64,000 nucleotides of DNA. Source: Argopecten irradians. Its lineage: Eukaryota; Mollusca; Bivalvia; Pectinida; Pectinidae. Positions 33,855-47,106 of the stretch are shown here, in pieces. The notes beneath the pieces were generated by a model that worked only from the letters and a program-made list of their open reading frames with translations, did no database searches and was not told the DNA's origin. The stretch's first letter is position 1; the number at the start of each line of letters is the position of its first letter. The translations under genes and the position numbers were made by a program. Location: the NCBI RefSeq assembly GCF_041381155.1, contig NC_091142.1, positions 9,667,340 through 9,731,339 on the forward strand, given 5' to 3'.

Positions 33855-34815
33855 TATTATCCCCCGCCCAACGAAGTTGGCGGGGGATATACAAATGGGT
33901 TCCGTCCGTCCGTCTGTCCGTCCGTACGAATGGTTTCCGGAGCATAACTCTAAAACCAGTAGAGATATTTCCACGAAACTTCATACACACATTGGTCTTA
34001 TGGTCTAGTAGTGCCTTTTGCTATTTTTAGGTTTTCATTTTTTGCATTTTGTCCGTAACCATGGAAATATTGCTGAAAATATCATATTTTTGTACCAGGT
34101 TCGTTTCCGGAGCATAACTCTAAAACCAGAAGAGATATTTCCACGAAACTTCATAGACACATTGGTCTTATGGTTTAGTAGTGCCTTTTGCTATTTTAAG
34201 GTTTTCAGTTTTCGTATTTTTTTCTGTAACCATGGAAACATTGCTGAAAATGGCAGATTTTTGTGTAAGAATCGTTTCTGGAGCACAACTCTAAAACCAG
34301 CAGAGATATTTCCATGAAACTTCATAGACACATTGCTCTTATGGTCTAGTAGAGCCTTTTGCTATTTATAGGTTTTCATTTTTTGCACTTTTTCCGTAAC
34401 CATGGAAACACTGCTGAAAATATCATATTTTTGTACCAGGTTCGTTTCCGCAGCATGCACGGAACTCCATAGGCACATTATTCTTATGGTCTAGTAGTAC
34501 CTTTTGCTATTTTTAGGTTTTCATTTTTTGCACTTTTTCCGTTACCATGGAAACATTGCTGAAAATATCATGGTAAATGGTAAATGTTACTTTGCAAAAC
34601 TCCACCCATCTTTGTGTATATAGTCTAATATAAATGTCAAGGCTGTATACCTGATTCAACAATTGCAGCCCCGCTCTACTTGAATTATACTCCATCTTTC
34701 TTAAGCTCAACTTCCTTTTTCCTTTTTTTTTCATACACATAAGTCTCCACAATTAAACTTACTTCAGCTTTGATATCTCCATTGGCGGGGGATCTGAATG
34801 ACTATGTCCTTGTTA
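33855..34815 (+). mobile_element. Hairpin-headed repeat with ~165-bp internal tandem units, copy 1
   Basis: Head: CCCCCGCCCAACGAAGTTGG followed by CGGGGGATATACAAATG, then TCCGTCCGTC runs. The body is 3-4 copies of a ~165-bp unit (TTTCCGGAGCATAACTCTAA, GAGATATTTCCACGAAACTT, TCTTATGGTCTAGTAGTGCC, GTAACCATGGAAA). Tail: TTGGCGGGGGATCTGAATGA then CTATGTCCTTGTT. I know this head and tail as common in bivalve genomes. No transposase seen. Confidence 0.5.
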
Positions 34816-34841
34816 AACTTGTTGAACTCCCGAATGCATTT

Positions 34842-36315
34842 TTTATTATCCCCCGCCCAACGAAGTTGGCGGGGGATATACAAATGTGTTCCGTCCGTCC
34901 GTACGAATGGTTTCCAGAGCATAACTCTACAACCAGTAGAGATATTTCCACGAAACTTCATACACACATTGGTCTTATGGTCTAGTAGTGCCTTTTGCTA
35001 TTTTTAGGTTTTAATTTTTTGCATTTTTCCCGTAACCATGGAAACATTGCTGAAAATATCATATTTTTGTACCAGGTTCGTTTCCGGAGCATTACTCTAA
35101 AACCAGAAGTGATATTTCCACGAAACTTCATAGACACATTGGTCTTATGGTCTAGTAGTGCCTTTTGCTATTTGAAAGTTTTCACTTTTTGTACTTTTTT
35201 CTGTAACCATGGAAACATTGCTGAAAATGGCAGATTTTTGTGTAAGAATCGTTTCCGGAGCACAACTCTAAAACCAGCAGAGATATTTCCATGAAACTTC
35301 ATTGACACATTGTTCTTATGGTCTAGTAGTGCCTTTTGCTATTTTTAGGTTACATTTTTTGCACTTTTTCCATAACCATGGAAACATTGCTGAAAATATC
35401 ATATTTTTGTACCAGGTTGGTTTTTGCATCATAACTGGAAAACAGGTTGAAATATATGCACGGAACTCCATAGGCACATTAATCTTATGGTCTAGTAGTG
35501 CCTTTTGCTATTTTAAGGTTTTCACTTTTTGTACTTTTTTCTGTAATCATGGAAACATTGCTGAAAATGGCAGACTTTTGTGTAAGAATCGTTTCCGGAG
35601 CACAACTCTAAAACCAGCAGAGATATTTCCATGAAACTTCATAGACACATTGTTCTTATGGTCTAGTAGTGCCTTTTGCTATTTTTAGGTTACATTTTTT
35701 GCACTTTTTCCGTAACCATGGAAACATTGCTGAAAATATCATATTTTTGTACCAGGTTGGTTTTTGCATCATAACTGGAAAAATAGGTTGAAATATATGC
35801 ACGGAACTCCATAGGCACATTAATCTTATGGTCTAGTAGTGCCTTTTGCTATTTTAAGGTTTTCACTTTTTGTACTTTTTTCTGTAATCATGGAAACATT
35901 GCTGAAAATGGCAGACTTTTGTGTAAGAATCGTTTCCGGAGCACAACTCTAAAACCAGCAGAGATATTTCCATGAAACTTCATAGACACATTGTTCTTAT
36001 GGTCTAGTAGTGCCTTTTGCTATTTTTAGGTTTTCACTTTTTGTGCTTTTTTCTGTAACCATAGAAACATTGCTGAAAATATCATATTTTTGAAGCAGGT
36101 TCATTTCCGGACCATAACTCTAAAACCAGCAGAGATATTTCCACTTCATAGACACATTCATTTTATGGTCTAGTAGTACCTTTTGCTATTTTTAGGTTTT
36201 CATTTTTTGCACTTTTTCCTGGGTTTTTTTCCATACACATACGTCTCCACAATCAAACTAAACTCAGCTTTGATATCTCCATTGGCGGGGGATCTGAATG
36301 ACTATGTCCTTGTTG
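34842..36315 (+). mobile_element. Hairpin-headed repeat with ~165-bp internal tandem units, copy 2
   Basis: Same head (from TTATCCCCCGCCCAACGAAG) and same tail (TTGGCGGGGGATCTGAATGA, about 36280-36300) as copy 1, but with about twice the number of internal units. At 35400-36000 two nearly identical ~310-bp double units follow each other. It starts right after the tail of copy 1, so the two are in tandem. ORFs of 91-110 aa here are in the repeat unit. Confidence 0.5.
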
Positions 36316-37046
36316 TATTATTTTCCTTGGTTACTGTTTATCCATCGATTTCGCCGTTGCAATGGCAGAGAAATAACATTTTGGAAGGATTTCACCCTAA
36401 AGACAAAATGTGGTTCTCCAAATGCAGATTACATTTTCATCTACTGTACCATAATTAAGTTACTTCACTCTGATGGATGAGAATTTATAGATTAAAACTT
36501 GAAATGGTTACGGTATATCACCGCAAATAAGACCATTACCTTTGTTGCATGTGCTTTAGTAAACGAAGCCATGAATAGATTATTTAAACTAGATTGCAAT
36601 GCAATGTACATTGTCCTAACCAGGTATATTTCAACTTGATTCAAGAATCTGTATCGACCAGCACTAAGTCTCAGTCAATATGTATATTAATAATAATTAA
36701 GCGTCTTTTCTTTGGCGTCATGCGTCGTCGGCCGTAAACCTTCAAAACAGTGTAATTTCTCCTTCAAAGGTTTTGAAGATGTTTTTCGATGAGGCAGAAT
36801 TAAGTCTAAATAATTATTTTTTCTTTGTTTCTGGCTTTCTGATTGGCCTATTCATTTTTTTCATCATTCCACGATGAAAACAAATCATCCGAGAATGGCG
36901 CGGAAACACGACGTTGTCGTGACGTCACAATAAAAACATTGACATTGTGTTTTGATCTTGAAAAAATGATCCCTTGGAAAGAAATCAATGGAATCGTACC
37001 TGTAATCGTATTTCATTTTATAAACTAGCATGGAAAATTAATTATA

Positions 37047-37158
37047 AGCATTGAAGTCACTGTTTTTTAATTTCATCGCGTAGCGGATTCTCACAAAAGT
37101 TTGCAAACAAAATTTCTTGCATACCCCGATGAAATTAAAAAATAGTGACTTCAATGCT
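37047..37158. repeat. Foldback, ~32-bp arms
   Basis: AGCATTGAAGTCACTGTTTT and TTTAATTTCATCG on the left pair with CGATGAAATTAAAAAATAG and TGACTTCAATGCT on the right, around a ~48-bp loop. Probably a small MITE or the ends of one. Confidence 0.5.
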
Positions 37159-37415
37159 CAAATGATTGACTTATTAAAGTGATTTTGTATGACTTATATT
37201 TATTGTACACTTGTACACCCGCCCGTTTAGATACATACACAAAATGCCTCGCGAGGAAAATGTATTTGACAATATACAAATCGGTATCTAGACAATAAAA
37301 CATTACATATATCCATATTCATGTAAAACTCCACACTGAAGAAACCAATATTCACCAACAGCAGGGATGATAGAGTAAAGTCTTTGGCGGACAGACGATA
37401 TTATAACATATTTTT

Positions 37416-38067
37416 AGCCCACCATCATCAGATGCCCTTCAAATCGCCTTTCGTCCGTGGTCCGTGGTCCGTCCGTCCTTCCGTACGTTAACAATTCTTG
37501 ATATCGCTATTTATCAGAAAGTTCTGAAGAGATTTCATGTGCATGTTCCCCTAGGTCCCTTGTTTTACATATTGCATTTTGGGACCGATCGGTGAACAAG
37601 ATGGCCGACAGGACGCCATCTTGGGTTTTGCCAATTGAAGTGTTCAGAAAGAACTGAAGAGAAATGTCTTAAATTTCATGTGCAGGTTCTCCTAGGGGTC
37701 TTCTTGTACATATTGCATTTTCAGTCTGATTTGTGAACAAGATGGCCGTCTGGGATTTTGATAATTGAAGTTTGCTACCGCTATTTCTCAGATAGTACTC
37801 GAGCGATTTGTCTCAAATTACATATTTAGGTCCCCCTAGGACCTTAGTTGTGCATATTGCATTTTGAGATCAATCGGTCAACAAGATGGTCGAAAGGCCG
37901 ACATCTTGGATTTTTATAATTGAAATTTGTAACTGAGATATCTCTCTCAAATTTCGTCTTTAGTATGTAGAAAAGTTTGAAAAGCAGAGAAAAAATCAAT
38001 CTTTCCATTGTCAGACGTAGATCATTCTTTGGTGGACGCTAAGATCCCTCTGGGATCTCTTGTTAAT
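37416..38067 (+). mobile_element. Bivalve-type dispersed repeat with AAGATGGCCG blocks
   Basis: Starts TAGCCCACCATCATCAGATG and ends GATCCCTCTGGGATCTCTTG. The body is about four ~120-bp degenerate units with CAGAAAGTTCTGAAGAGA, CCCCTAGG and TGCATTTTGGGACCGATCGG / GAACAAGATGGCCG. Family familiar from mollusc genomes; no ORF. Confidence 0.5.
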
Positions 38068-38357
38068 TGAACACCACTGATATGATTTCCTTGATGTATT
38101 CCAGTACATTCATACACCAAGGAAACAAAAAAAATACCAAATTATTGAACTCGTTTAGGAAACTTTTTATTGTAAGTCACTCGAGGAAGTTTCTCTAGAC
38201 ATTTTAGTGTTGCTAATTTTTGTCTTGGACTCCATTTATTTCTATTATGAGCAATTGTTGATACCCGGGTAGCAGAATACCTGGTCGCGCAAGAGTGTGC
38301 CATAATGATTACGTCCTTATATATATGATGGTCCACTTCATGCTGTGTTTATATAAT

Positions 38358-38553
38358 TAGGATGACATTGGAGTTGCCGGGCAGGCACGGTCTATTCCAG
38401 GCGGTATTTAGGATGTCATTGGAGTTGCTGGGCAGTTACGATCCACCCCAGGCGCTATTTAATATGACATTGGAGTTGCCGGACAGTGGCGGTCCACCAA
38501 TGCGGTATTTAGGATAACATTTGGAGTGTTGCCGGGCAGTGACGGTCCACTAT
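38358..38553. repeat. ~56-bp intergenic tandem repeat, four units
   Basis: Four copies of TTAGGATGACATTGGAGTTG, CCGGGCAG..ACGGTCCA..CCAGGCGGTAT, with variation between units. Confidence 0.5.
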
Positions 38554-38690
38554 CGTCCTATTAACAGCCAGGATCATGTAAGGACGTGCTAGGTTTGTTG
38601 GTGGAGGAAAGTCGGAGTACCCGGAAAAAATCACCGATAAGCGGTTTTTACCTGGCAACTGTCCCAAAGTACTCGGCAACTACTCCACAA
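38554..38690 (-). mobile_element. SINE copy in reverse orientation
   Basis: Reads GTCCTATTAACAGCCAGGAT, GGACGTGCTAGGTTTGTTGG, TGGAGGAAAGTCGGAGTACC and CTGGCAACTGTCCCA, the reverse of the copies at 24172 and 33063. An isolated tail piece of the same family (CCAGGCTGTTAATAGGACG) occurs at about 39263. Confidence 0.5.
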
Positions 38691-38717
38691 CACTCGGCCA
38701 CCGCGACCCCACATTTA

Positions 38718-39482
38718 TTAGGGCTTTCACCTATGGGTGAAAAGACCTATTATTTTTGTTCTGTTTTTATTATTCTGCACACAAAAAGTTGTATTCAAAA
38801 GATCTCCAATGAGTGTGTCTTCATATTGCATTAATTGTAGGGCATGAGTTGAAGGTGTGACAGCATCATTTTTATGTCGGTCAAAAATCCAATATGGCCG
38901 CCTATAACATCATTTCCGGTTGTAAGCTTATGTTTATGTCAATATCTCATTAACGACTTGTTAAAAATCTTCTCAAGTTCCAGAAAGCCAAGAGACCTAA
39001 ACATATCTGTTGTATGCTGACATAAAAGTATACAAATTTTGTTAATGTGAATGACCTTGACCTTTATCCAATGTCACATGGGCCAAAATTTTCAAAAAAC
39101 TTCTTTTGAAGTTCTAGAAGGCCTAACATTAGGCATGTAGTATGCCTACTTAGTTTGTTAATATAATAGACCTTGGCCTGTATTCAAGGTCTCAGATTTT
39201 TGTTTAAAAAATATCAGGTTTTCATTCCTAATATATTCGAGAAGTCATTTGAAGATTTTGATCCAGGCTGTTAATAGGACGATAAACTAATAAAACCAAA
39301 TAACCCTAATAGCTACTATTGGTTAGAGATTCGTGTCAGGTCCCTGTGCTTGAAATTCATGTTCTACAATATGGTTACACGTTCATTTGCATATCTCTGA
39401 TTATTTCGGAGATCCTTTGTATACAACTTTTTGTGCAGAAGCAAAATATTTCATCATGGATAGGCAAAAAGCCCTTAATATA
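38718..39482 (+). mobile_element. Dispersed element with GGGCTTTCACC head
   Basis: Begins TAGGGCTTTCACCTATGGGT and seems to end TGGATAGGCAAAAAGCCCTT. Contains AAAGTTGTATTCAAAAGATC near the left and ACAACTTTTTGTGCAGAAG near the right (partly inverted). The boundaries are an inference from these matching ends. No coding capacity. Confidence 0.5.
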
Positions 39483-40149
39483 GATCTCCTTCAAACGGCC
39501 AAACTACATGATAAATAACATTGATTTTTTTCCGGACAAATTGATTTATTTAAAAATAATTATACTTCAAATTGTTATTAAAATTGGAAGCACATCACTT
39601 TAACTTTCAGATATGTGCTGTTTTATTATCAAATAATCTAGCCCTACTAAGATCGGCTGCTTCCTGTTAAATCCGTAGATATATAGTCATTCCTCAATTT
39701 TGTAAAACAATGGGGTTTTCGTGTGATTATGATTGAATAAATAATATGTTCTTATACTTAGTTGAAGTAATGTAAGCTACAAACTCATACACGAATAAAC
39801 TAACTGTGGACGAAGCACACTTTAATATTTGCTCTGAGAGACTAGACATAAAGTGTAAGTTTGCATTTTTTTCTCAAAACTAGTCTTCGTTTCATGTTCA
39901 GTGTTCCAAAAAGTATATACGCATTTCAGATGATTAAAATGCCTTCCTTTATACTATATTTGCATCATATAATCTACAGTCGCCATTTTCCTGACAAGGT
40001 CAAAAAGGACTTGATATGTATGCCTAAGTTGTAAAGTCGAATTCGGTCAAATCCATATACTTATAGGACTTTTTGGGACAAAATATGCAGATTTCTGGAA
40101 ATGCACTTATTTGTAAAAAAAAATTAACAACCCGATATTCGAACTATGT

Positions 40150-40770
40150 TCAGATGACATCATAACATTGCATATGTATATTAGTATCAATTAGGGGACG
40201 TCCCATGTATATCACATTTGCATAATCTACTGCCGCCATTTCCCTTACAAGACCAAAAAGAAATCGACGTGTATGCCTTTGTGAAGTCGAATCCGGACAA
40301 ACCAGTGCTCATAGTACATGCTATAAATACTAGTAAACATAATGGCATGGTTATTCGGTGACAGAAATTTGCACTGAATTCTGTGAAATTGCAATTCTGA
40401 AATGTACATATTTTTTTGCATATTTTGCTAAAATTGACTTCAACAACACAACAATCTAGGAGTCTAAAGTAGTAGCTGAGGTTAGGCGGACATAAACACT
40501 TGATACTAACTAAGTTATGTTCAAGTACACCTGAGCAGTGATAGGCATACAAAAAATCACTAGTTTAAACAGGGTCTTCATCATTGGGCATACCGAATCT
40601 TGGAAGACATACTCCATAGGCTCTCCAAAGTTTACATTCCTAAGCATTATATACAGGTGCGGTCTTAAACCAAGGTATTGGACATATATGTTAATACGAT
40701 ACAGTACTTCCCATTTACGGAAAGTACTGAATTGGAAGGTCATAAAGGTCGCACCTTGTCAGTAACGAAG
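40150..40770. other. Intergenic stretch with dispersed repeat; ORFs not supported
   Basis: Shares blocks with 26610-26960 (AAACATAATGGCATGG, CACTAGTTTAAACAGGGTCT). A 121-aa minus-strand ORF (40187-40552) overlaps the repeat and shows no family, splice or domain signal. Confidence 0.5.
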
Positions 40771-40999
40771 TCGAGGCTATGATTTATTGATATACATGTA
40801 GACACAAGCTAGAGAAATAAGGTCTTTGGTATACGTTTTGGTTATACACAGTAGAAATGGTCAGCAATGTCATTGACAAAACTGTACAACTATTGAACCG
40901 TAGTTTGAATCGTGATGGTTGACCCTACCATCACCTGTAGGTTCTCTAACTCTTCCGGAGTGTGTGGTCCGTCAAATTATCTAACGCTGTCTAAACTAT

Positions 41000-41175
41000 T
41001 TGTTCGCATATAATTCAGTTTACTCTTTGCGGCAAGGTATGGATTGTGACGTCATTTATTTGTTTGCAAGCATTACGTCGTTTTCTATAAAATACATGCC
41101 GTTTTGCATGAAAACAATTACGTCACAGTCGATACCTACCAACAAGAGCTGATAACTTTGTGATATACAATACAG
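41000..41175. mobile_element. Foldback element with TGACGTCA in its arms, family F, copy 1
   Basis: Left arm GGCAAGGTATGGATTGTGAC GTCA pairs imperfectly with right arm ACGTCACAGTCGATACCTAC. The outer parts (CATATAATTCAGTTTACTC / AGCTGATAACTTTGTGATAT) pair weakly. Family member at 57637-57820. Confidence 0.5.
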
Positions 41176-42450
41176 AATACGATATATGGTGTGTTTTTTT
41201 TTCAAAAGTTAGCTCTAGTGTCCTTCACGTGTTCATAGACATAACGTTTATCATTTGAAAAAAAAGAAATCAATTTGATACTAAGGACAGTTTCGTGTTC
41301 TAGATTTTTTTGACATTAACTTTCTTTTAAAGCTTCTTCCGTTTACAATTAGTATGCAATCTGTGTAAATCTCCTGGGTAACTGATTCGTAACCATCCTG
41401 ACATTGGGGACAGTTAAGCGTCCCAGAAGTGTGACGATTTACGGTCGGACCCTGTCAGGTGTGTCAGCAAGGTCGATCTGTCACCTGTACAGCACTGTGC
41501 TGACAAACGATGATGGGCAATCATCTTAATTACCTGGCACAGGTAAAAACCATACAGGTGTGGGATGAGCACCAGACCACGGGCCTATGGATTGCATAAT
41601 TTGGATATATTTTAACAAGGATTTAAACGAAAATCATCTTTGATTGGTGAGAAAAAATATTTGTATCGACTTCATTACATAGTTGAATTTAAGTATTATT
41701 TTCTGAAATGCTCGTCCATTTGTAATTATGTGCAGTAGAATTTAAATGTTCTTTCGCATGCATTTCCGCAATAGGATTTGCAGTTTCAGAGAACTATTTA
41801 AAGTTTACTGGCCTATGATTTCATGTATATTTTGAAATTATTTTACTATGTAAAACGTTAAGATGTTCTTACACCTTTTGTATTCCATATTTTTATCGCT
41901 TTTCAGAGGTAAGCTAATTTTATCCACAAATTTACTGATGATGATATTAAGAGAATTTTGATCTACAGGAAAATAATACCATATTCCGATAAGTGTTACC
42001 CATTTTTAGTACAGTGTTTGCATATGTATATGTATATATTCTCACTTTCCATTTTGTCACCTTACAAACTACGCAACAACTTATTTATTTTGTTAGCATT
42101 TTGTTTTCATTCTGTCTGGTCCTTTCTATATAAATATATCTGCGATTTTTGAGTGCATTGTCTCCCCTTTAAAACAATTTGCGTTTTTCTTTATGCGACT
42201 AATTATCGTTGTATCGATAATTTTGTGAGCGTTATTAGTTTTTGTGTGCCGATTTGTGTAGACTTTGTTACCGGTAGTAAACTTCCCGTTTTTTCGACTA
42301 TAATGAATCAATGTCCATTTGAATAGTGTATGACTTAGAATGATGCGTGAGCATAAACACGATATGATGTGATTTATAATGAAATGTATCTTTTTCAAAG
42401 ATAATTATTTCTATTGTATAACAAAATCAGTACAGATGATCGTTTCTTTT
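41176..42450. other. Intergenic DNA, no gene recognised
   Basis: A less AT-rich patch at about 41390-41590 stands out from its surroundings, but no ORF, splice signals or known element could be assigned. The rest is AT-rich without features. Confidence 0.5.
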
Positions 42451-42808
42451 CATAATATCATTTACATGACAAATTGGCTGATGGAATTCTAGAATTAAGA
42501 ATGAGTTGCAGCTGATTAACTTTTAGAAAACTCGAGAGACAAACTTAGGACAAAACACAATCAAAGAAAGATTTACGATACCGGGTGCAACCCTGGTACC
42601 GGATGCTATAAATAAATAACAAAACACCTCATAATATCATTTACATGACAAATTGGCTGATGGAATTCTAGAATTAAGAATGAGTTGCAGCTGATAAACG
42701 TTTAGAAAACGCGAGAGACAAACTTAGGACAAAACACAAGCAAAGAAAGATTTACGATACCGGGTGCAACCCTGGTACCAGGTGCTATATATAAATAACA
42801 AAACACCT
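42451..42808. repeat. Tandem duplication of a 179-bp unit
   Basis: 42451-42629 and 42630-42808 are almost identical (ATAATATCATTTACATGACA, GGAATTCTAGAATTAAGAAT, TTTACGATACCGGGTGCAAC, AAATAACAAAACACCT), with only a handful of differences. A recent duplication. No ORF. Confidence 0.5.
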
Positions 42809-43814
42809 ATCAGTTTTTTTTTCAAAAGAGTATAGTTCATGATATAATTTAAAATTCTTCATATATAATCATTTACTTTCGAAGTTTTGGAAGAACTATA
42901 TAATTGTGTAAGGTCTCACTATGTGTTTGTCATATCATGGCCTATTTACTTTGCTCTCACTCTATACAAGATGCATTATGGCAATCGTGTCAAAATGCCC
43001 AGGCAAACGTTTGAAAAACATCCGCCAGTTCACTTTGACTTCTGCTTTGAAAATGGTGGCATTAAAACGTAGACAATGTTGGGTCGTTATTGGCTAGAGC
43101 TCGAGTGCTGCGACTTGAAGCGGGGTTAGGTGTGTCAAATTTCCTTTATTTATGTAAAACCATCTTGATTTGCTTGATATTTTGTTTTAAAAGAAAATGT
43201 GTCATATTAAAGTCCAAACAAGAAAATCATTTTACTGATATAGGAGTTTTAGTCAATTAAGTTTTACTTAATCAAACCGGGTAAAGAAGGAAACGGCTAA
43301 TTCAAATGTTTAATCTTTATTACAGTAGCTGTGGCGTACAATCAAAACGCGTTCCCTCTTTTTCGTACTGATTTTGCATGTGAATTACGGTTCAAATACG
43401 TTTTGATGCATCGATATTCAATGTTTTGTTAACCTCCGTTGCTAGTTGCCGGAGTCTCGGGGGTCGGTGTAATGGTATTTTCGCTGTTCTAAATAAACTT
43501 AACGTGCGTATAGCAATATAAAGCGTGTCATATACACCATCTTAGTTTGTTCGTCTTTTCGAAAGCCCAGGAGGTTTGCTTTACAATCAGAAGAAAATCT
43601 TAACCACATATAAATAAAATACAAAATATCGTACGACTATAGTGTTTTGCCTGTAGACGATGAGAGTTAGGGTTTAGACCATAGACAACAGATATGGCCA
43701 GAGATTCTCCATCAATCAGGCCGTGACACATTCTGTCCACCACATGGTAGAGACATGTTCTACTAACACATGTAAGGCGGAAATAATGGAGATGTAATAC
43801 ACATCTAACACGGA

Positions 43815-44075
43815 AACAGACATACGTATTTTCTGTGTGGAACCATACACTATAATCATGATAACTTGGGCCATTCTAAATGTATGGAAGCAGACATACA
43901 TATTGTCTGTGTGGAACCATACACTGTGGTCATGATAGCTTGGGCCATTCTTAATGTATGGAAGCAGACGTACATATTGTCTGTGTGGAACCATACACTA
44001 TAATAATGATATCTGAGGTCATTCTAAATGTATGGAACCATACACAATAGCCTTGATATCTGAGGTCATTCCAAA
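43815..44075. repeat. ~73-bp intergenic tandem repeat, 3-4 units
   Basis: Units contain ATTGTCTGTGTGGAACCATA, CACTATAATCATGATAACTT, GGGCCATTCTAAATGTATGG. Overlapping minus-strand ORFs are artefacts. Confidence 0.5.
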
Positions 44076-47000
44076 TGTATGGAACATAAGCAATATCTAT
44101 GCGGCCACACTCAGTTTTCGTTAATTCCATTTTCGGGTTTGTACTAGTTATGCATTGAAGGTTTGCATTAATATCCAATTTCAATGGTAACTTTCAGTAT
44201 AACGATAATGTAATATCAATTTTTCATTTTGTATTCTTTATGGATTTGGAATCATGTTTGAGAAAGAGGTCTTTCATATCCTTGAAATGCACACATATAA
44301 ATACATCTTATATAGAATAAAATTGATTTAATTTATCTGAGATATTGCTGTTTCAACTTTTCGTACAGACTTACGAATCAGTTTTAAACTGTATTGATGT
44401 TACTTGCAAGTTATTTCAACATTTGGTATATCTGTTGGCTTTGCGTTTTGTTCCTTTTTTTCGTTGTCGCAATAATACCATTACAGTGTAAAATATGGGT
44501 GAAATATGTTTGTGTAGAACGAATATTTATCGGAAATACACGGGAACAATCGGTAAAGGCCTGTATAAGTAGGCGAGCATTGCCCCCTTATAGTGTAGAT
44601 TCAGATTTGAATATGGACCACAGAATGCTATTGGACTTTGGTAAACATTATAAAAACCATAGGGATAAATTCCAAGTGAAGGTTGAACAAAATCAATTTA
44701 GATAACATGCAGATTTGTCAAAGGTCAGAAAGACTATGAAGATGATATCTATATGGGAGCTTTGGTAAAAGTTAGACAAATTTTGAGGATAACATCGAAA
44801 GGAAAGCTATGAAGGGACCATCTTTCGTTTGAAATTATTTCAAGATGCCGAAATAATACTAAATGAGGTTTTCTAAGCAATGAAAAGATTAATCTTTACA
44901 TTAACATTACAGTGACCTATTAAAGTTAAATAAAACTTTCTGAAAGAACTTATTTCTCAAAATGAATTAAATCGACCCTCATATTAAAACAGTCCATGAT
45001 CTCTTCTAACTATGGTTATATAACCGATATACATAAAAGAAATTTAAAGTATAGAACGTCAACACTTTCGCGTGGTTTACACCAAAACGATACAAAGTGG
45101 GGGTTTATCTAAACGGCAATCCTCATTTTTAATGATGACAATTGTCAGTCCCAGTTGTGCACACATGCCTATATAGTTTACGGATGGAAATTGCGGAAAT
45201 AACTCCCCGCGAAAATGTTCACGTTTGCAGAAAGCGATTCAAATCATTTTATTACATCAAGTATTTTTTAATTCCATTTGCACAAATGTTAGAAGACTTT
45301 ACAAAAAATCTCACTCCATCTTGTTTATACTTGACACTAATTTTGTAAATTATAGTACAGAAAAGGAAATAAAATAAAATAAAGTTTATAGGCCTATCAA
45401 AATAAACATATATGTGTGTCTACCGTAGTGTAGACTTAAAGCATCATAAATTATTTTGTTTAATTGAAAACATTTATCAACACTTTCGAAATTAATCTCT
45501 GTTATTAATTACATAGAAGTTTATTTGTTACCTTTTGACTGTGAATGTCCATTTAAGGTAGTATAACTGCATTCTTCTCATGACTATTATATTTCTTGGG
45601 AACATTTACATCCAGTTCACTTTCTCATCGTATGCTATTAAAGATGAGTTTCATTCTCCGTAAACATATCTATTTTTTTGTATTTTTCATATTTGTTTTT
45701 GTTATATAAGCTATGAGGTTAGTGTTATAATACCAAATATCAAGCATCTCGCTGTAAAAGTTATTAGAGATATATCTCTGACTTAGTTCAAACCCATAAT
45801 AAATACAAAAAGGAGGTAAATTAATAGTTAATTTTATGCTGCAATGTTATACAAACCGGAAAAAAATAAATTGCTGAAAGCATTAAATTGGGAGCAATTA
45901 CACATGAATAAATATACAAACACAATTTATAGATATTATTGTAGTAAATTGTACAAACAAATATTTCGGTAGTTTTATATACAATATGTAACATTAAAAC
46001 TCAAATTGTACACAGTTTTCCAGGTATATGTGCTAATACATTACACACACGTCAGTTCCCATACACCGTCCATGTGCGTTCATCTAAAGGCAACGTCAAT
46101 ATTATATGCTGTGCCCAGCTACTGGTACTGCTATGCATCATGTCACTCCAGTACGCAATTAACTAAAGAACGAATATACCTACCTGGCCTACTACACCTG
46201 TCGTAGTATAGCACTGCCTCCGAAAATCACTCGGGCACAGTTTTCTATACGTTTTGGTAGGTTTCCAATTATCTTATGCGTATACATGCATTTACATATT
46301 ATTTTTGTCCAGAACAAACTACCATTCTTAATCTCTATCGTACCGCTCACAAGACGTCAAATTCACAATTTGTGGACTTGCCGTATAGATTCTCTTCAGA
46401 AAGACCTTCATATGTATTATGTTAAAAAAATAATGCCTTGATGAGAATTTGATATTTTTTGTGGTTCAGTTTCATTGCCTAGTAGGTAAGCGATATCAAA
46501 CAAGTACGATAAAATGCAAACAAACGTTTTATAATGGTTTGCATAATCATTTCTTTGCTCCATTAGAAGTAATAGACATCAATGACACCTTTTTCTGTCT
46601 ATAAGTCTTTTGAGCTACAGTATTGCAGCTTAATTAACTACAGTACACTGGGCATAGCATTTTTCATCAAGATTTTTCTCAATCAGTATGACTAAGAGAC
46701 AATCTATCAATTAATCATTGGAATTAACTCCTACGTTTTCATTATTTTTTTGTCATTAATTGTTAGAGTAACGTTTGTTCTGACCAGATCATCATCAGAT
46801 TTCTAGTCAGGTGACACTATTTTATCACGTTTGTATTGACATAATTAGGTCAAGGTGTGATAGATTCACTAATTAATTAATTGGTCATTGTCCCTTCATC
46901 AAAGAAAACGTCAATCAAGGTATTAACAAATTAATTAAATAAGTGATGCGGAGAAAACAACATATCCAAGATCTAGATTCATTTTCTTCACTTTAAAACA

Positions 47001-47106
47001 TTTGTACAATGTTAAACGTACTTATTTTATCGCAACCGAATTTTAGCAAACGTGAAGAAATGTTAATTATGATTATGATTAGCACGGATATAAATCAACG
47101 CATTGA
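44076..47106. other. Gene-poor AT-rich intergenic stretch
   Basis: No supported gene. The longest ORF (103 aa near 44394-44705, a hydrophobic start followed by charged sequence) has no recognisable domain, no splice context and no paralogue in the window. Confidence 0.5.

Noticed and set aside
40187-40552. 121-aa cysteine-containing minus-strand ORF
   Set aside because: Overlaps a dispersed repeat also seen near 26.6-27 kb; no domain, signal peptide or splice evidence.
41390-41590. Possible exon or gene fragment in a less AT-rich patch
   Set aside because: No frame open beyond short lengths, no splice pair and no family resemblance.
44394-44705. 103-aa ORF with hydrophobic N terminus
   Set aside because: No ATG context or neighbouring exon support and no recognisable domain; length is plausible by chance in AT-rich DNA.
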